DNA of 64,000 bases from the NCBI GenBank assembly GCA_965217825.1, contig OZ244571.1, forward strand, positions 2,976,001 through 3,040,000, in the 5' to 3' direction. The position numbers and the translations under genes are program-made. The notes beneath the pieces are model-generated. The model searched no databases. It was not told where the DNA came from and worked only from the letters and a program-made list of their open reading frames with translations. Positions 41,700 through 51,423 of the stretch are shown piece by piece. This DNA is from VXNE01 sp965217825 (GTDB lineage: Bacteria; Pseudomonadota; Gammaproteobacteria; Pseudomonadales; Azotimanducaceae). Position 1 is the first letter of the stretch. Each line of letters opens with the position of its first letter.

Positions 41700-44600
41700 A
41701 TGAAGCATCCCCTGGCACAAGCGCTCGAAGAGCGCATCCTGATCCTCGACGGCGCCACCGGCACCATGCAGCAGGCGCAAGGTTTATCCGAAGAGGATTT
41801 CCGTGGCGAGCGATTCAAGACCCATGCCGCGCGGCTTCAGGGGAACGGCGATGTGTTGTCGCTCACCCGCCCCGACGTGGTCGAGTACATCCACAACGCC
41901 TACCTCGATGCTGGCGCGGACGTCATCGAAACCAACACGTTTAGCGCGACCCGCATTGCGCAAGCGGACTATGGCCTCGAGCACGCGGTCTACGACATGA
42001 ACCTGGCGGCCGCGCAGATCGCCCGCCGCGCCGCAGACGCGCACTCGACACCGGGTCGGCCGCGATTCGTCGCCGGTGTCCTCGGACCCACCAACCGAAC
42101 GGCTAGTATCTCTCCCGATGTCGAAGATCCTGGATTCCGCAACGTCCGCTTCGGTGATCTGGAAGAGGCGTACGTCGAAGCCGCCACCGCCCTGATACAG
42201 GGCGGCGTCGACCTGTTGATGATCGAGACGGTCTTCGACACCCTGAACGCCAAGGCGGCCCTGTTCGGCATCCGGCGCGCGTACGAACAATGCGCCAGGC
42301 AGTTACCCCTGATGGTGTCTGGCACCATCACCGACGCCAGCGGCCGCACGCTCTCGGGCCAGACCTGCTCCGCCTTTTGGCACGCGATCTCCCACGCCGA
42401 ACCGCTGCTCGCCGGACTCAATTGCGCGTTAGGCGCTGCTGCGTTGCGCCCCCACGTCGAGGAACTTTCCCGCCTTTCCCCGGCGTTCGTCAGCGTGCAT
42501 CCAAATGCCGGCCTACCCAATGAATTCGGCGAATACGACGAGACCCCCGCATCGATGGCGGATGTCATCGAGGACTTCGCCCTGCGCGGCATGGTCAACA
42601 TGGTGGGAGGGTGTTGCGGCACCACGCCAGCCCACATTCGCGAGATCGCTCGTCGCGTCCAGGAAATAGCGCCCAGACGCGCTCCAGCACCACCCGGACA
42701 CCTCGCTCTTTGCGGCCTGGAACCGCTCGAAGTCACCTCGGATTCGCTGTTCGTCAACATTGGCGAACGCACTAACGTCACGGGCTCGGCGCGGTTCCGT
42801 CGACTGATCAAGCGTGGCGATTACAACCAGGCGTTGGAAGTCGCGCGGCAGCAAGTAGACAACGGAGCCCAGATCATCGACATCAACATGGACGAGGGCA
42901 TGTTGGAAGGCCCCGAAGCCATGGGACGCTTCCTCGACCTGGTCATGAGCGAACCCGATATCGCCCGCGTGCCTATCATGATCGACTCCAGCAAATGGGA
43001 AGTTATCGAGGCGGGCCTGCGCCGCGTACAGGGCAAGTGCGTGGTGAATTCGGTGAGTCTGAAGGACGGCGAAGCGTTGTTTGTCGAGCGCGCGCACCTA
43101 TGCCGGGCATACGGCGCGGCCGTCGTCGTCATGGCCTTCGACGAGTCGGGCCAGGCAGACACCCTGGCCCGCCGCAAGGAGGTGCTGAAACGGGCATACG
43201 ACATCCTGGTGGATCGAGTTGGGTTCCCGCCCGAAGACATCATCTTCGATCCCAACATTTTCGCCATCGCGACGGGTATCGAAACCCACGCGAACTATGC
43301 CGTCGACTTCATAGAAGCGTGCGGATGGATCAAGCGGGAATTCCCGCGCGTCAATTGTTCCGGCGGCGTCAGCAATATCTCGTTTTCCTTTCGCGGCAAC
43401 GACGCCGTGCGCGAGGCGATGCACGCCGTTTTCATCTACCACGCCATCAAGGCCGGCCTGACCATGGGCATCGTCAACGCCGGCCAACTCGGGATCTATG
43501 ACGAAATTCCGAGGGACCTGAGAGACGCCGTGGAGGATGCCATCTTGAACAGGCGCGATGACGCCACCGAACGGCTCGTGGCCATTGCCGAACGCTTCGC
43601 GGGTCGTGCCAGCGACGACATCGAGACCGAGGAATGGCGCAACGAACCGGTCGCGGAACGGCTGTCTCATGCCTTGGTGAAGGGCATCTCGAAATACATC
43701 GTCGAGGACACGGAACTGGCTCGGCGGGAAGCCGCCCGTCCCATCGACGTCATCGAGGGGCCGTTGATGGACGGTATGAACATCGTCGGCGACCTGTTCG
43801 GCTCCGGCAAGATGTTCCTGCCCCAGGTCGTGAAGAGCGCCCGCGTGATGAAACAGGCCGTGGCCCACCTCACGCCTTTCATTGACGCCTCGCGTCCGGC
43901 CGACGGCGGGAAAGCTACCAGCAAGGGCAAGATCGTCATGGCCACCGTCAAGGGAGATGTGCACGACATTGGCAAGAATATCGTCGGCGTCGTACTCCAG
44001 TGCAACAACTTCGAAGTGCTCGACCTCGGCGTCATGACGCCCGCCGAGACGATTCTCGACGCAGCCGTCGATATGGACGCCGACCTTGTCGGACTGTCGG
44101 GACTGATCACGCCATCACTGGACGAGATGACGCGCGTGGCCGCGGAAATGGAACGGCGCGAATTCAAGATACCGCTGCTCATCGGCGGCGCGACCACCTC
44201 GAAGGCGCATACAGCGGTCAAGATAGCGCCGGCCTACTCCGGCCCGACAATCTATGTGCCGGACGCATCGCGCGGCGTCGGCGTGGCGCAAAACCTGGTG
44301 TCCGACACCGCGCGTGAAACGTTCGTCGAGGACATCGAGCGCGAGTATGCGACCATCCGCAGGCGTCGCGCTAACGGCGCTCGGCGCAGACCAATGCTGT
44401 CGTACAAGCAGGCTGTTGCCAACCGGCCGCGACGCGACTGGTCCACATACCGCCCGCCGCGCCCGGCACGCCTCGGCATCACGCCCCTTCCCGAATACCC
44501 GCTTGGCAAACTTGCTGGCCACATCGACTGGACGCCTTTCTTCAGGACGTGGGAGCTTGCCGGCAAATTCCCGAACATCCTGCACGACAAGACTGTGGGA

Positions 44601-45347
44601 GAAGCCGCCACGAGCCTGTATCGAGACGCGCGCGACATGCTGAATCGTATGGTCGAAGAGGACTGGCTCACCGCGAACGGCGTCATTGGCCTATGGCCGG
44701 CGAACAGGGACGGCGAGGATGTGCAAATCTGGCGCGACGACGCCAGAGATGCCGCGCTCGCGGTATCGCACCATCTGCGCCAGCAGACTGACAACGGCAG
44801 ACCCAGCCTGAGCCTCGCGGACTATGTGGCGCCCGTCGGCATCGAAGATTACATCGGCGGTTTCGTCGTTGCCGTCGGGTCCCAAACGGATGCGATCCGT
44901 CGCCTCGAGGACGACGACTACGGCGCCATCATGGCGAAAGCGCTGGCGGATCGCCTGGTCGAGGCTTTCGCCGAGCATCTGCACGAACGCGTGCGCAAGG
45001 AATTTTGGGGCTATGCCACGGACGAGGCGTTGACCAACGACCAGTTGATCGCCGAACGCTATCGCGGCATTCGACCGGCGCCGGGCTACCCCGCCTGTCC
45101 CGACCATGCGGAAAAGGAAGCCCTCTTCGCTCTGCTCGACGCCACCGCCACCACTGGCGCGACGCTGACCGAGAGTTATGCGATGTGGCCGGCGGCGGCC
45201 GTCGCCGGCTGGTATTTCTCGCACCCGGAGTCGAGGTACTTCGGCGTCGGCAGAATCGGCGAAGACCAGTTCGATGCCTATTGTCAACGCAAGGATGCTG
45301 ACCCGGCCACCGCGCGACGCTGGATCAGTTTCGTGCTCGATCGCTGA
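41700..45347 (+). CDS. metH: Cobalamin-dependent methionine synthase
   Basis: A full-length (1215 aa) modular enzyme that transfers a methyl group from methyltetrahydrofolate to homocysteine through cobalamin. In order: the homocysteine domain with LDGATGTMQQAQGL and zinc ligands in GLNCALGA and NMVGGCCGTTP (about 303-312); the folate domain with NIGERTNVTGSARF; the cap and B12 domains with KGDVHDIGKNIVGVVL (about 752-767, histidine is the lower cobalt ligand); and the SAM-dependent reactivation domain with RPAPGYPACPDHAEK. ATG 41700 aligns with the family; a TTG at 41676 is unlikely. The gene is single, upstream of cysI, fitting a sulfur-assimilation neighbourhood. Confidence 0.97.
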   Translation: MKHPLAQALEERILILDGATGTMQQAQGLSEEDFRGERFKTHAARLQGNGDVLSLTRPDVVEYIHNAYLDAGADVIETNTFSATRIAQADYGLEHAVYDMNLAAAQIARRAADAHSTPGRPRFVAGVLGPTNRTASISPDVEDPGFRNVRFGDLEEAYVEAATALIQGGVDLLMIETVFDTLNAKAALFGIRRAYEQCARQLPLMVSGTITDASGRTLSGQTCSAFWHAISHAEPLLAGLNCALGAAALRPHVEELSRLSPAFVSVHPNAGLPNEFGEYDETPASMADVIEDFALRGMVNMVGGCCGTTPAHIREIARRVQEIAPRRAPAPPGHLALCGLEPLEVTSDSLFVNIGERTNVTGSARFRRLIKRGDYNQALEVARQQVDNGAQIIDINMDEGMLEGPEAMGRFLDLVMSEPDIARVPIMIDSSKWEVIEAGLRRVQGKCVVNSVSLKDGEALFVERAHLCRAYGAAVVVMAFDESGQADTLARRKEVLKRAYDILVDRVGFPPEDIIFDPNIFAIATGIETHANYAVDFIEACGWIKREFPRVNCSGGVSNISFSFRGNDAVREAMHAVFIYHAIKAGLTMGIVNAGQLGIYDEIPRDLRDAVEDAILNRRDDATERLVAIAERFAGRASDDIETEEWRNEPVAERLSHALVKGISKYIVEDTELARREAARPIDVIEGPLMDGMNIVGDLFGSGKMFLPQVVKSARVMKQAVAHLTPFIDASRPADGGKATSKGKIVMATVKGDVHDIGKNIVGVVLQCNNFEVLDLGVMTPAETILDAAVDMDADLVGLSGLITPSLDEMTRVAAEMERREFKIPLLIGGATTSKAHTAVKIAPAYSGPTIYVPDASRGVGVAQNLVSDTARETFVEDIEREYATIRRRRANGARRRPMLSYKQAVANRPRRDWSTYRPPRPARLGITPLPEYPLGKLAGHIDWTPFFRTWELAGKFPNILHDKTVGEAATSLYRDARDMLNRMVEEDWLTANGVIGLWPANRDGEDVQIWRDDARDAALAVSHHLRQQTDNGRPSLSLADYVAPVGIEDYIGGFVVAVGSQTDAIRRLEDDDYGAIMAKALADRLVEAFAEHLHERVRKEFWGYATDEALTNDQLIAERYRGIRPAPGYPACPDHAEKEALFALLDATATTGATLTESYAMWPAAAVAGWYFSHPESRYFGVGRIGEDQFDAYCQRKDADPATARRWISFVLDR

Positions 45348-45435
45348 CGCTGCCCAATCTCTATGCAAGCTATGCTCTAACTATAGAAAAATTGGTTAGT
45401 TCTCACTCCAAACCGAAATTGATACTGTCCGCTGC

Positions 45436-47094
45436 ATGTATCAATACCAAGATTTTGATCAGCGCTTCATCGAGGAACGCGTCGAGCAGTACCGGGAACA
45501 GACCAACCGATACCTCGCCGGAGAACTGACCGACGAGCAGTTCCTGCAGCTCCGGCTTCGCAATGGCCTGTATGTCCAACGCCTGGCGCCCATGCTGCGC
45601 GTTGCGATCCCGTACGGAACGCTGTCCTCACGACAACTACGCGCGCTGGCCGAGATCTCGCGCCGCTACGACAAGGGTTACGGTCACCTCAGCACGCGCC
45701 AGAACATGCAGTTCAACTGGCCCGAGCTAGAGTCTGTTCCCGACATTCTTGGCGACTTGGCTAAGGTCCAGATGCACGCCATCCAGACCAGCGGCAGTTG
45801 CATCCGCAACGTCACCACGGATCAGTTCGCAGGGGTTGCCGACGACGAACACGTCGATGCGCGCCCATACTGCGAGATCATTCGCCAGTGGTCGACCCAG
45901 CATCCCGAGTTCGATTGGCTGCCCCGGAAGTTCAAGATCGCCTTGAACGGTGCCGAATCGGATCGTGCCGCGATCTATGTGCACGATATCGGCATTCGCC
46001 TCGATCGGGATGCGTCGGGCCATGTGGTCTTCGATTTCCTGGTCGGCGGCGGCCTCGGTCGCACGCCCGCCGTCGCCAGCGTCATACGCCGCGGACTGCC
46101 CGAGCCGCACCTGCTGACCTACCTGGAAGCGATCTTGAGGATCTACAACCGCCATGGCCGGCGCGACAACAAGTACAAGGCCCGGATAAAGATTCTCGTC
46201 CGCGCGATGACGCCGGAGGTTTTCGCCCAGCGTGTCAATCAGGAGTGGGCCCACCTGAAGAATGGTCCTGGCACCCTGACCACCGCCGAGCTCGACCGCG
46301 TAAAGGCATGCTTCGCTTCGTCCCCGTATCCGGACCGCGGTGATCCAACGTCGCTGCTCGCCGAGCAACGACTAACGTCGCCCGCGTTCAACAATTGGGT
46401 TCGCAATAATGTGTCCGGGCACAAGGTTTCCGGCTACGCGATAGTGACATTGTCGACGAAACACACGGGTGTTCCGCCCGGCGACGTCACGGATGCACAG
46501 ATGGACGCAGTGGCGGACTGGGCGGACGAGTACGGCTTTGGGGAGATTCGGATCAGTCACGAACAGAACTTCGTGCTTCCGGACGTAACACAGGAGAAGC
46601 TCTACGAACTATGGCAGCGCGCCGGAGAAATGGCCCTTGCGACACCGAATATCGGGTTGCTGACGGATATCGTCTGCTGTCCCGGCGGTGACTACTGCTC
46701 GCTCGCCAACGCAAAGTCCATTCCCATCGCCGAAGCAATACAGCGCCGCTACGACGACTATGACTACCTGCACGACCTGGGTTCTATCGATCTCAACATC
46801 TCGGGCTGCATGAATGCCTGCGGACACCATCACGTCGGCCATATCGGCATACTCGGCGTCGACAAGAGAGGCGCGGAGTTCTACCAGGTCTCGCTGGGCG
46901 GTCATTCGGGAGCCGATGCATCGCTGGGGCGGATCATCGGTCCATCCTTCGCGCGGGACGATGTGCCGGAAGTGGTCGAACAGATACTCGACGTCTACGT
47001 GAACCAGCGGATCGAACAAGAACCCTTCCTCTACTGTTTTCGCCGCATCGGCATGGAACCGTTCAAGGAGCGCGTTTATGCGGGTGCTCGTTAA
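45436..47094 (+). CDS. cysI: Assimilatory sulfite (nitrite/sulfite) reductase hemoprotein
   Basis: A 552-aa siroheme 4Fe-4S enzyme reducing sulfite to sulfide. Two ferredoxin-like half-domains are visible (LRNGLYVQRLAPMLRVAIPYG; GVPPGDVTDAQMDAVADWADEYG), each followed by a substrate/heme motif (RYDKGYGHLSTRQNMQFNWP). The cluster ligands are C415-x5-C421 (CPGGDYC) and C458-x3-C462 (CMNACGHHH). A LysR-type dyad (AACTA-N13-TAGTT, 45377-45399) lies 37 bp upstream and could be a CysB site. The DUF934 gene overlaps its 3' end by 17 bp, the usual partner in bacteria lacking CysJ. Confidence 0.94.
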   Translation: MYQYQDFDQRFIEERVEQYREQTNRYLAGELTDEQFLQLRLRNGLYVQRLAPMLRVAIPYGTLSSRQLRALAEISRRYDKGYGHLSTRQNMQFNWPELESVPDILGDLAKVQMHAIQTSGSCIRNVTTDQFAGVADDEHVDARPYCEIIRQWSTQHPEFDWLPRKFKIALNGAESDRAAIYVHDIGIRLDRDASGHVVFDFLVGGGLGRTPAVASVIRRGLPEPHLLTYLEAILRIYNRHGRRDNKYKARIKILVRAMTPEVFAQRVNQEWAHLKNGPGTLTTAELDRVKACFASSPYPDRGDPTSLLAEQRLTSPAFNNWVRNNVSGHKVSGYAIVTLSTKHTGVPPGDVTDAQMDAVADWADEYGFGEIRISHEQNFVLPDVTQEKLYELWQRAGEMALATPNIGLLTDIVCCPGGDYCSLANAKSIPIAEAIQRRYDDYDYLHDLGSIDLNISGCMNACGHHHVGHIGILGVDKRGAEFYQVSLGGHSGADASLGRIIGPSFARDDVPEVVEQILDVYVNQRIEQEPFLYCFRRIGMEPFKERVYAGAR

Positions 47095-47602
47095 GAATCT
47101 CGAGATCGTCGAGGATCCGTGGACGCTGATGGATTCGCCCGACCCATGCGACATGGCGGGCGATGAAATCATATTCCCCTTTGACCAATGGGTATCACGC
47201 CTGCGACCGACGCGCGCGAACACAGCGCATGCCCCGGTCGCGACCTCGACCAAGGTCGGATTTTGGGTGGACGGCGACGTTGACATGGAACTGATCCGCG
47301 ACCATCTCCATGGCGCGTCGCTCGTGGCGGTGAAGTTCCCGGCATTCGCCGATGGTCGCGGCCTGTCGCTGGGCGTATTGTTGCGCTCTCGCTGTGGCTT
47401 CAAGGGTGAGCTGCGAGCGTTCGGGGATATTCTGCCCGACTTGGCCCAGTACCTGCACCGCTCCGGTTTCGATTCCTTCGTCGTTGCAGACCATCGCGCC
47501 GCCGAGGTCGCGATTGCCTCGATCGGCTCCATCACGGACCACTACCAGGCATCTGTCCTGCAGACGCAACCCCCCTTCCGGAGAGTTCGCGCGGCAAGTT
47601 GA
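47078..47602 (+). CDS. DUF934 family sulfite-reductase-associated protein
   Basis: A 174-aa protein overlapping cysI by 17 bp. DUF934 features: DEIIFPFDQWVS, VGFWVDGDVDMELI, VAVKFPAFADGRGLSLGVLLRSR and GFDSFVVADHRAA. It is nearly always encoded next to CysI-type sulfite reductases in proteobacteria lacking a flavoprotein subunit and is thought to help electron supply or assembly, although its biochemistry is not settled. Coupled translation with cysI is likely. Confidence 0.92.
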   Translation: MRVLVKNLEIVEDPWTLMDSPDPCDMAGDEIIFPFDQWVSRLRPTRANTAHAPVATSTKVGFWVDGDVDMELIRDHLHGASLVAVKFPAFADGRGLSLGVLLRSRCGFKGELRAFGDILPDLAQYLHRSGFDSFVVADHRAAEVAIASIGSITDHYQASVLQTQPPFRRVRAAS

Positions 47603-47685
47603 ACCTTCGAGGAGTCTCCTCGCCAGTCGTCCTTAGAGAGATGGATGCCGCTTGGCCTCTGTGATGGCATGCTTACGCGATGCAA

Positions 47686-47798
47686 GTGCCCCACAGCCGA
47701 CGCCTCCGGCTTCGTCTGTGGCCCGGCCCCGCTCGTCGACCATGGAACAGCCATCCCTGGTCGCTAGTGCTCCCAGGAGATGTTTGTTCCATGGAAGT
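47686..47798 (+). repeat. Dispersed repeat, family B copy 1
   Basis: It starts GTGCCCCACAGCCGACGCC, folds into a hairpin (CCACAG...CTGTGG) and continues GGCCCGGCCCCGCTCGTCG, ACCATGGAACAG, then ends GTTTGTTCCATGGAAG. It matches 58152-58265 along its whole length with substitutions, and 30031-30164 inverted with an insertion. The last bases include the ATG of the antiporter gene. Confidence 0.8.
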
Positions 47799-48963
47799 TG
47801 GCATCATCGAATCGTTCTTTCTCATCTTTGCCGGCGCGGCGGTGCTGGCAACCATTGCGTTGTTTACCCGTCAGCCGCTACTGGTTGCCTATATGGGCAT
47901 CGGTGTGCTGCTCGGCCCGCACGGTCTCGCCTGGATACCCAACGCCGAGTTCGTCAGCGACATCGGCCATATCGGGATCATCTTCCTGTTGTTCCTGGTG
48001 GGCCTGGATCTGCCGCCGGCCAAACTACGCAACATGCTCGGCGCGTCCATCGTTACGGCTCTCGTCAGCTCAGCGGTTTTCTTCGCGCTGGGCTTTGTCC
48101 TGCTTTGGAGCTTCGGCTTTGGCTTGGTGGAAGCACTTGTGGCGGGCATCGCCTGCGTCTTCTCCAGCACGATTATCGGGATCAAGATGCTGCCCACGAC
48201 GGTGCTACACCACCGACATGTCGGCGAGATCGTTATCAGTCTTCTGCTAATACAGGACCTGATTGCAATCATTGCGCTACTCGCCCTGGCAGGTTTCGGC
48301 GGTAGCCACGGCAATCCCTTGCTGGGCCATCCGCTGCTTGTCGTGGTGGCCTTCCCGTTGATAGCCGGCACCGCGTTTTTCGGCGTAAAGTTCATTGTCA
48401 CCCCCCTGCTGGCTCGCTTCGACGCGTTCAACGAGTTCATTTTCCTGCTCGTCATTGGGTGGTGTCTTGCCATTGCAACAGTTTCCCACATGGTCGGCAT
48501 GTCGCTCGAAGTCGGCGCGATTATCGCCGGAGTGTCGCTCGCCAGTTCACCCATCGCGCAATTCATTGCGGAGACCTTGCGCCCGCTACGAGACTTTTTT
48601 CTCATCCTTTTCTTTTTCTCCGTCGGCGCCGCGATCGAACCCTCGGTGTTGGCGAAAGTTGTCTGGCCAGCGCTGTGCCTTGGCGGCGCCATGCTCGCGG
48701 CGAAACCTGTAGCGTTCCGTTGGCTGTTGGCCTGGCAGGGAGAATCCCGCGAGACATCGTGGGAAATCGGTTGCCGTCTCGGACAAGCGAGCGAATTCTC
48801 ACTGCTGGTGACTGCGGTGGCCCTCAGCGGGACCCTGATAGGTGGCCCAGCCGCGCATGTGATCCAGGGGGCCACTGTGGTGACGCTGATCGCATCAACC
48901 TATTTGGTGATCTTCAGGTATCCGAGTCCGATCGCCGTCTCGGACAAACTACGCCGCGACTGA
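47791..48963 (+). CDS. CPA2-family cation:proton antiporter (Kef/NhaS type)
   Basis: A 390-aa integral membrane transporter with about 11-12 helices. CPA2 landmarks: QPLLVAYMGIGVLLGPHGLAW, GIIFLLFLVGLDLPPAKL, CVFSSTIIGIKMLP, LLIQDLIAIIALL (the QD pair is conserved in the ion-binding core), and MSLEVGAIIAGVSLASSP. It lacks a C-terminal TrkA-N domain, so it is the short transporter-only form. Start ATG 47791 gives a sensible N-terminus (MEVGIIESFFLIFAG); the longer frame is repeat-encoded. The ribosome-binding site (AGGAGA) is in the repeat. Ion specificity (K+ or Na+) is unknown. Confidence 0.9.
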   Translation: MEVGIIESFFLIFAGAAVLATIALFTRQPLLVAYMGIGVLLGPHGLAWIPNAEFVSDIGHIGIIFLLFLVGLDLPPAKLRNMLGASIVTALVSSAVFFALGFVLLWSFGFGLVEALVAGIACVFSSTIIGIKMLPTTVLHHRHVGEIVISLLLIQDLIAIIALLALAGFGGSHGNPLLGHPLLVVVAFPLIAGTAFFGVKFIVTPLLARFDAFNEFIFLLVIGWCLAIATVSHMVGMSLEVGAIIAGVSLASSPIAQFIAETLRPLRDFFLILFFFSVGAAIEPSVLAKVVWPALCLGGAMLAAKPVAFRWLLAWQGESRETSWEIGCRLGQASEFSLLVTAVALSGTLIGGPAAHVIQGATVVTLIASTYLVIFRYPSPIAVSDKLRRD

Positions 48964-49010
48964 GGCATCCGGGGCGTTGCAGCGCCCTTCCCCGCCGCGC
49001 GGGATCTCCG

Positions 49011-50003
49011 CTAGTCCGAGAGGTCCAATACCCCTCGACCGACCATTTCCCCGGCGAGAATACTGTCGATCGCGGCAGACAGCCCCTCCAGTCGCAACGG
49101 CCGCTTCAAGGCATCCAGTCCATCGATCTTCCAGTCCCCGCCAAGTTTTCGCCACAAGGCGGTCTTGCGTTCGATGGCAAGTTCGACGGAATCGATGCCT
49201 AGCAGGTTCACGTGACGCAGGATGAAGGGCAGCACCGTAGCGGAAAACGACGGCGATGCAACAAGCCCGCACGCCGCCAGGCTCGCGCCGTATTTGAGCG
49301 ACTTCACGGCATTGAACAGGATATCCCCGCCCACCGTGTCCACGACCCCGCCCCAGGTTTCCCTCAGCAACGGCCGGTTCGCGCCTTCCAGCGCCGTCGC
49401 TCGCTCGACGATCTCCGTCGCGCCTATGTCGCGCAGGAACCCATGCTGGAGAGGCTTGCCGGTCACCGCATGGACCGTGTATCCAAGTTGCCCCAAGAGC
49501 ATTACGGCCACCGAACCAACGCCCCCCGTCGCTCCGGTGACGAGCACCGGGCCACCGGCTTGCGTCATGCCGGCACTCTCGAGCTTGTCCACGCACAACG
49601 CTGCGGTAAACCCCGCCGTGCCGAGAATCATGCTCTGTTCGAGGGTGAGTCCGGCCGGCAGCGGTGTCGCCCATCCCGCGGGAATACGAATACGCTGACC
49701 GAAACCGCCCGGCGTGTTCATGCCAAGGTCGAATCCTATCGCGATGACCTCATCGCCCGGGCTGAACGTGTCGACCGACGATTCCAGCACGACGCCGGCA
49801 GCATCTATGCCCGGAGTATGCGGATAGTTGCGCGTAACGCCGGGACGACCCGTGGCTGACAGGCCGTCCTTGTAGTTAAGGGACGAATAGCGCACGTCCA
49901 CCAGCAGGTCGCCCGCAGGTAGCTCGTCCACATCGCGGGAGATGATCGATCTGGTAAATGCCTTTTGTTCCTTCTCGACCCGGAATGCCTTGAACGCGCT
50001 CAC
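49011..50003 (-). CDS. acuI: YhdH/AcuI-type medium-chain reductase (acrylyl-CoA reductase family)
   Basis: A 330-aa zinc-free medium-chain reductase. YhdH/AcuI traits: RYSSLNYKDGLSATGRPGVTRNYPHTPGIDAAG, GMNTPGGFGQRIRIPAGWATPLP, GTAGFTAALCVDKLE, the NADPH loop LVTGATGGVGSVAVMLLGQLGY with AVTGKP, and ILRHVNLLGIDSVE. The family reduces acryloyl-CoA to propionyl-CoA and takes part in detoxifying acrylate, for example from DMSP breakdown, though many homologues are untested. The GTG start follows the sohB TGA with no gap (TGAGTG), so it is the second gene of a sohB-acuI unit. Confidence 0.9.
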   Translation of the reverse strand: MSAFKAFRVEKEQKAFTRSIISRDVDELPAGDLLVDVRYSSLNYKDGLSATGRPGVTRNYPHTPGIDAAGVVLESSVDTFSPGDEVIAIGFDLGMNTPGGFGQRIRIPAGWATPLPAGLTLEQSMILGTAGFTAALCVDKLESAGMTQAGGPVLVTGATGGVGSVAVMLLGQLGYTVHAVTGKPLQHGFLRDIGATEIVERATALEGANRPLLRETWGGVVDTVGGDILFNAVKSLKYGASLAACGLVASPSFSATVLPFILRHVNLLGIDSVELAIERKTALWRKLGGDWKIDGLDALKRPLRLEGLSAAIDSILAGEMVGRGVLDLSD

Positions 50004-51002
50004 TCAAAGCCTCCCCAGTACCCGGTCGATCAAGCTGTTCATCGCTGTCGAAAGTTGCTGCATGAGTCGGTCGATCGGCTTTTCCGGCACGATCCAACGG
50101 ACCTCGAATACATCCTTGTCGTCACAGGCGGCAACCAGGTACTCGTCCGACGTGCAGAGCTGATCCACCAGCTTGCGCTCAATGGCTCGCTGGCCGTACC
50201 AGGCCTCCCCTGTCGCGACGGCGTCCAGATCGATATCCGGCCGATGATCGCCGACAAAAGCCTTGAACAAGGCGTGAATGTCCTCAATCTCCTCCTGAAA
50301 CTTGGCGCGCCCACTGTCCGTATTTTGACCGAATACCGTCAGCGTTCGCTTGTATTCGCCGGCGGTCAGCAGTTCGACGTCCACATCGCGTTTCTTCAGG
50401 AACCGGTGAACGTTCGGCAATTGGGCCACGACCCCGATAGAGCCCACTATCGCGAACGGCGCGGTAACGATCGTGTCCGCGACCGAGGCCATCATGTACC
50501 CTCCACTGGCCGCCACCTTGTCGATCGCGGCCACGAGACGGATGCCCTTTTCCTTGACCCTGGCGAGTTGCGATGCCGCCAGGCCGTACGCGTGGACCAG
50601 TCCGCCCGCGCTCTCGATCCTGACGACGACTTCATCTCCGTCTTGGGCGCTGGTCAGGATCGCAGTAATCTCGTTGCGCAGACAATCCAGTTGGGACGCG
50701 GCGAAATCGCCGTTGAAGTTCACGACGAAAACACGGGTGCGATCCGGCACCGTCTTCCGCTCGCGCTTCTGTTCCCTGTTCTCCTGGCGGGTCAGTTTCT
50801 TGCGTCGCGCAGCGGGCGTAATTGCGTGCTGTACGGTGCTGCGCAGCGCCCGCAAACGGTCGTTGATCCGAATCACCTGTATGCGACCTTCGGACGGCCG
50901 GTGGCTGCGGCGCGCTCCCGCGGCGACGATGATCACCACGAGGGCCGCAATGATCGTCACCACTTTTGCGAGGAAGCTCAGATAGTCGAATACGTATTCC
51001 AT
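50004..51002 (-). CDS. sohB: SohB-like inner-membrane serine protease (S49 family)
   Basis: A 332-aa membrane-anchored protease. One N-terminal helix (about 10-29) is followed by a basic stretch (about 65-85) and the S49 core: VFVVNFNGDFAASQLDCLRNE, RIESAGGLVHAYGLAASQL, the nucleophile in DKVAASGGYMMAS (S166), GSIGVVAQLPN and the general base in TAGEYKRTLT (K218). The Ser-Lys dyad is therefore complete. It degrades membrane-associated or signal peptides; the physiological role in this lineage is unknown. It is directly adjacent to acuI. Confidence 0.93.
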   Translation of the reverse strand: MEYVFDYLSFLAKVVTIIAALVVIIVAAGARRSHRPSEGRIQVIRINDRLRALRSTVQHAITPAARRKKLTRQENREQKRERKTVPDRTRVFVVNFNGDFAASQLDCLRNEITAILTSAQDGDEVVVRIESAGGLVHAYGLAASQLARVKEKGIRLVAAIDKVAASGGYMMASVADTIVTAPFAIVGSIGVVAQLPNVHRFLKKRDVDVELLTAGEYKRTLTVFGQNTDSGRAKFQEEIEDIHALFKAFVGDHRPDIDLDAVATGEAWYGQRAIERKLVDQLCTSDEYLVAACDDKDVFEVRWIVPEKPIDRLMQQLSTAMNSLIDRVLGRL

Positions 51003-51105
51003 GAGGGATTCGCAAACGAACGGGCAAGCGGGCTAATCTACCACAAGCGGCTCAGGGGCAAACTCGTGAGAGCCATCGTGGGGTATCGCCCCCGTCGACA
51101 TCAGA

Positions 51106-51423
51106 ATGGACCAGAACCGACTTGCACAGGAACTCGAGGCTCGCTACCAAAGCGCGGCCGCGGCCGGATACGACATTCACGTTGCCTTCGCCATCGCTGA
51201 TAGACAACCGTTGGCGTGCCACATGACGGAGGCGGGAATCGTCTTCGATGCGGGGCTGGCGCCTGAAGCGACGTTCTATTTCGATTCGGAGGACACGCTG
51301 CTGTCGCTTCTGGGCGGTGGCGGTGATTTCATCGCGGCCTTCATGCGGGGCGCTTTCCGGTCAGACGGACACATCACGCTGCTCTTCATGTTGCTGATGG
51401 TCTTCCAGGGCGGCAGCAACTAA
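51106..51423 (+). CDS. SCP2 sterol-carrier-like domain protein
   Basis: A 105-aa soluble protein with the SCP2-like lipid-binding fold: FAIADRQPLACHMTEAGIVFDAG, ATFYFDSEDTLLSLLGGGGDFIAAFMRGAFRSDGHI. SCP2 domains bind hydrophobic ligands such as lipids or acyl-CoA; no partner enzyme is next to it. The TAA stop coincides with the 4-bp target site of the IS1380-type element that begins at 51424, so the insertion left the coding sequence whole. Confidence 0.75.
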   Translation: MDQNRLAQELEARYQSAAAAGYDIHVAFAIADRQPLACHMTEAGIVFDAGLAPEATFYFDSEDTLLSLLGGGGDFIAAFMRGAFRSDGHITLLFMLLMVFQGGSN

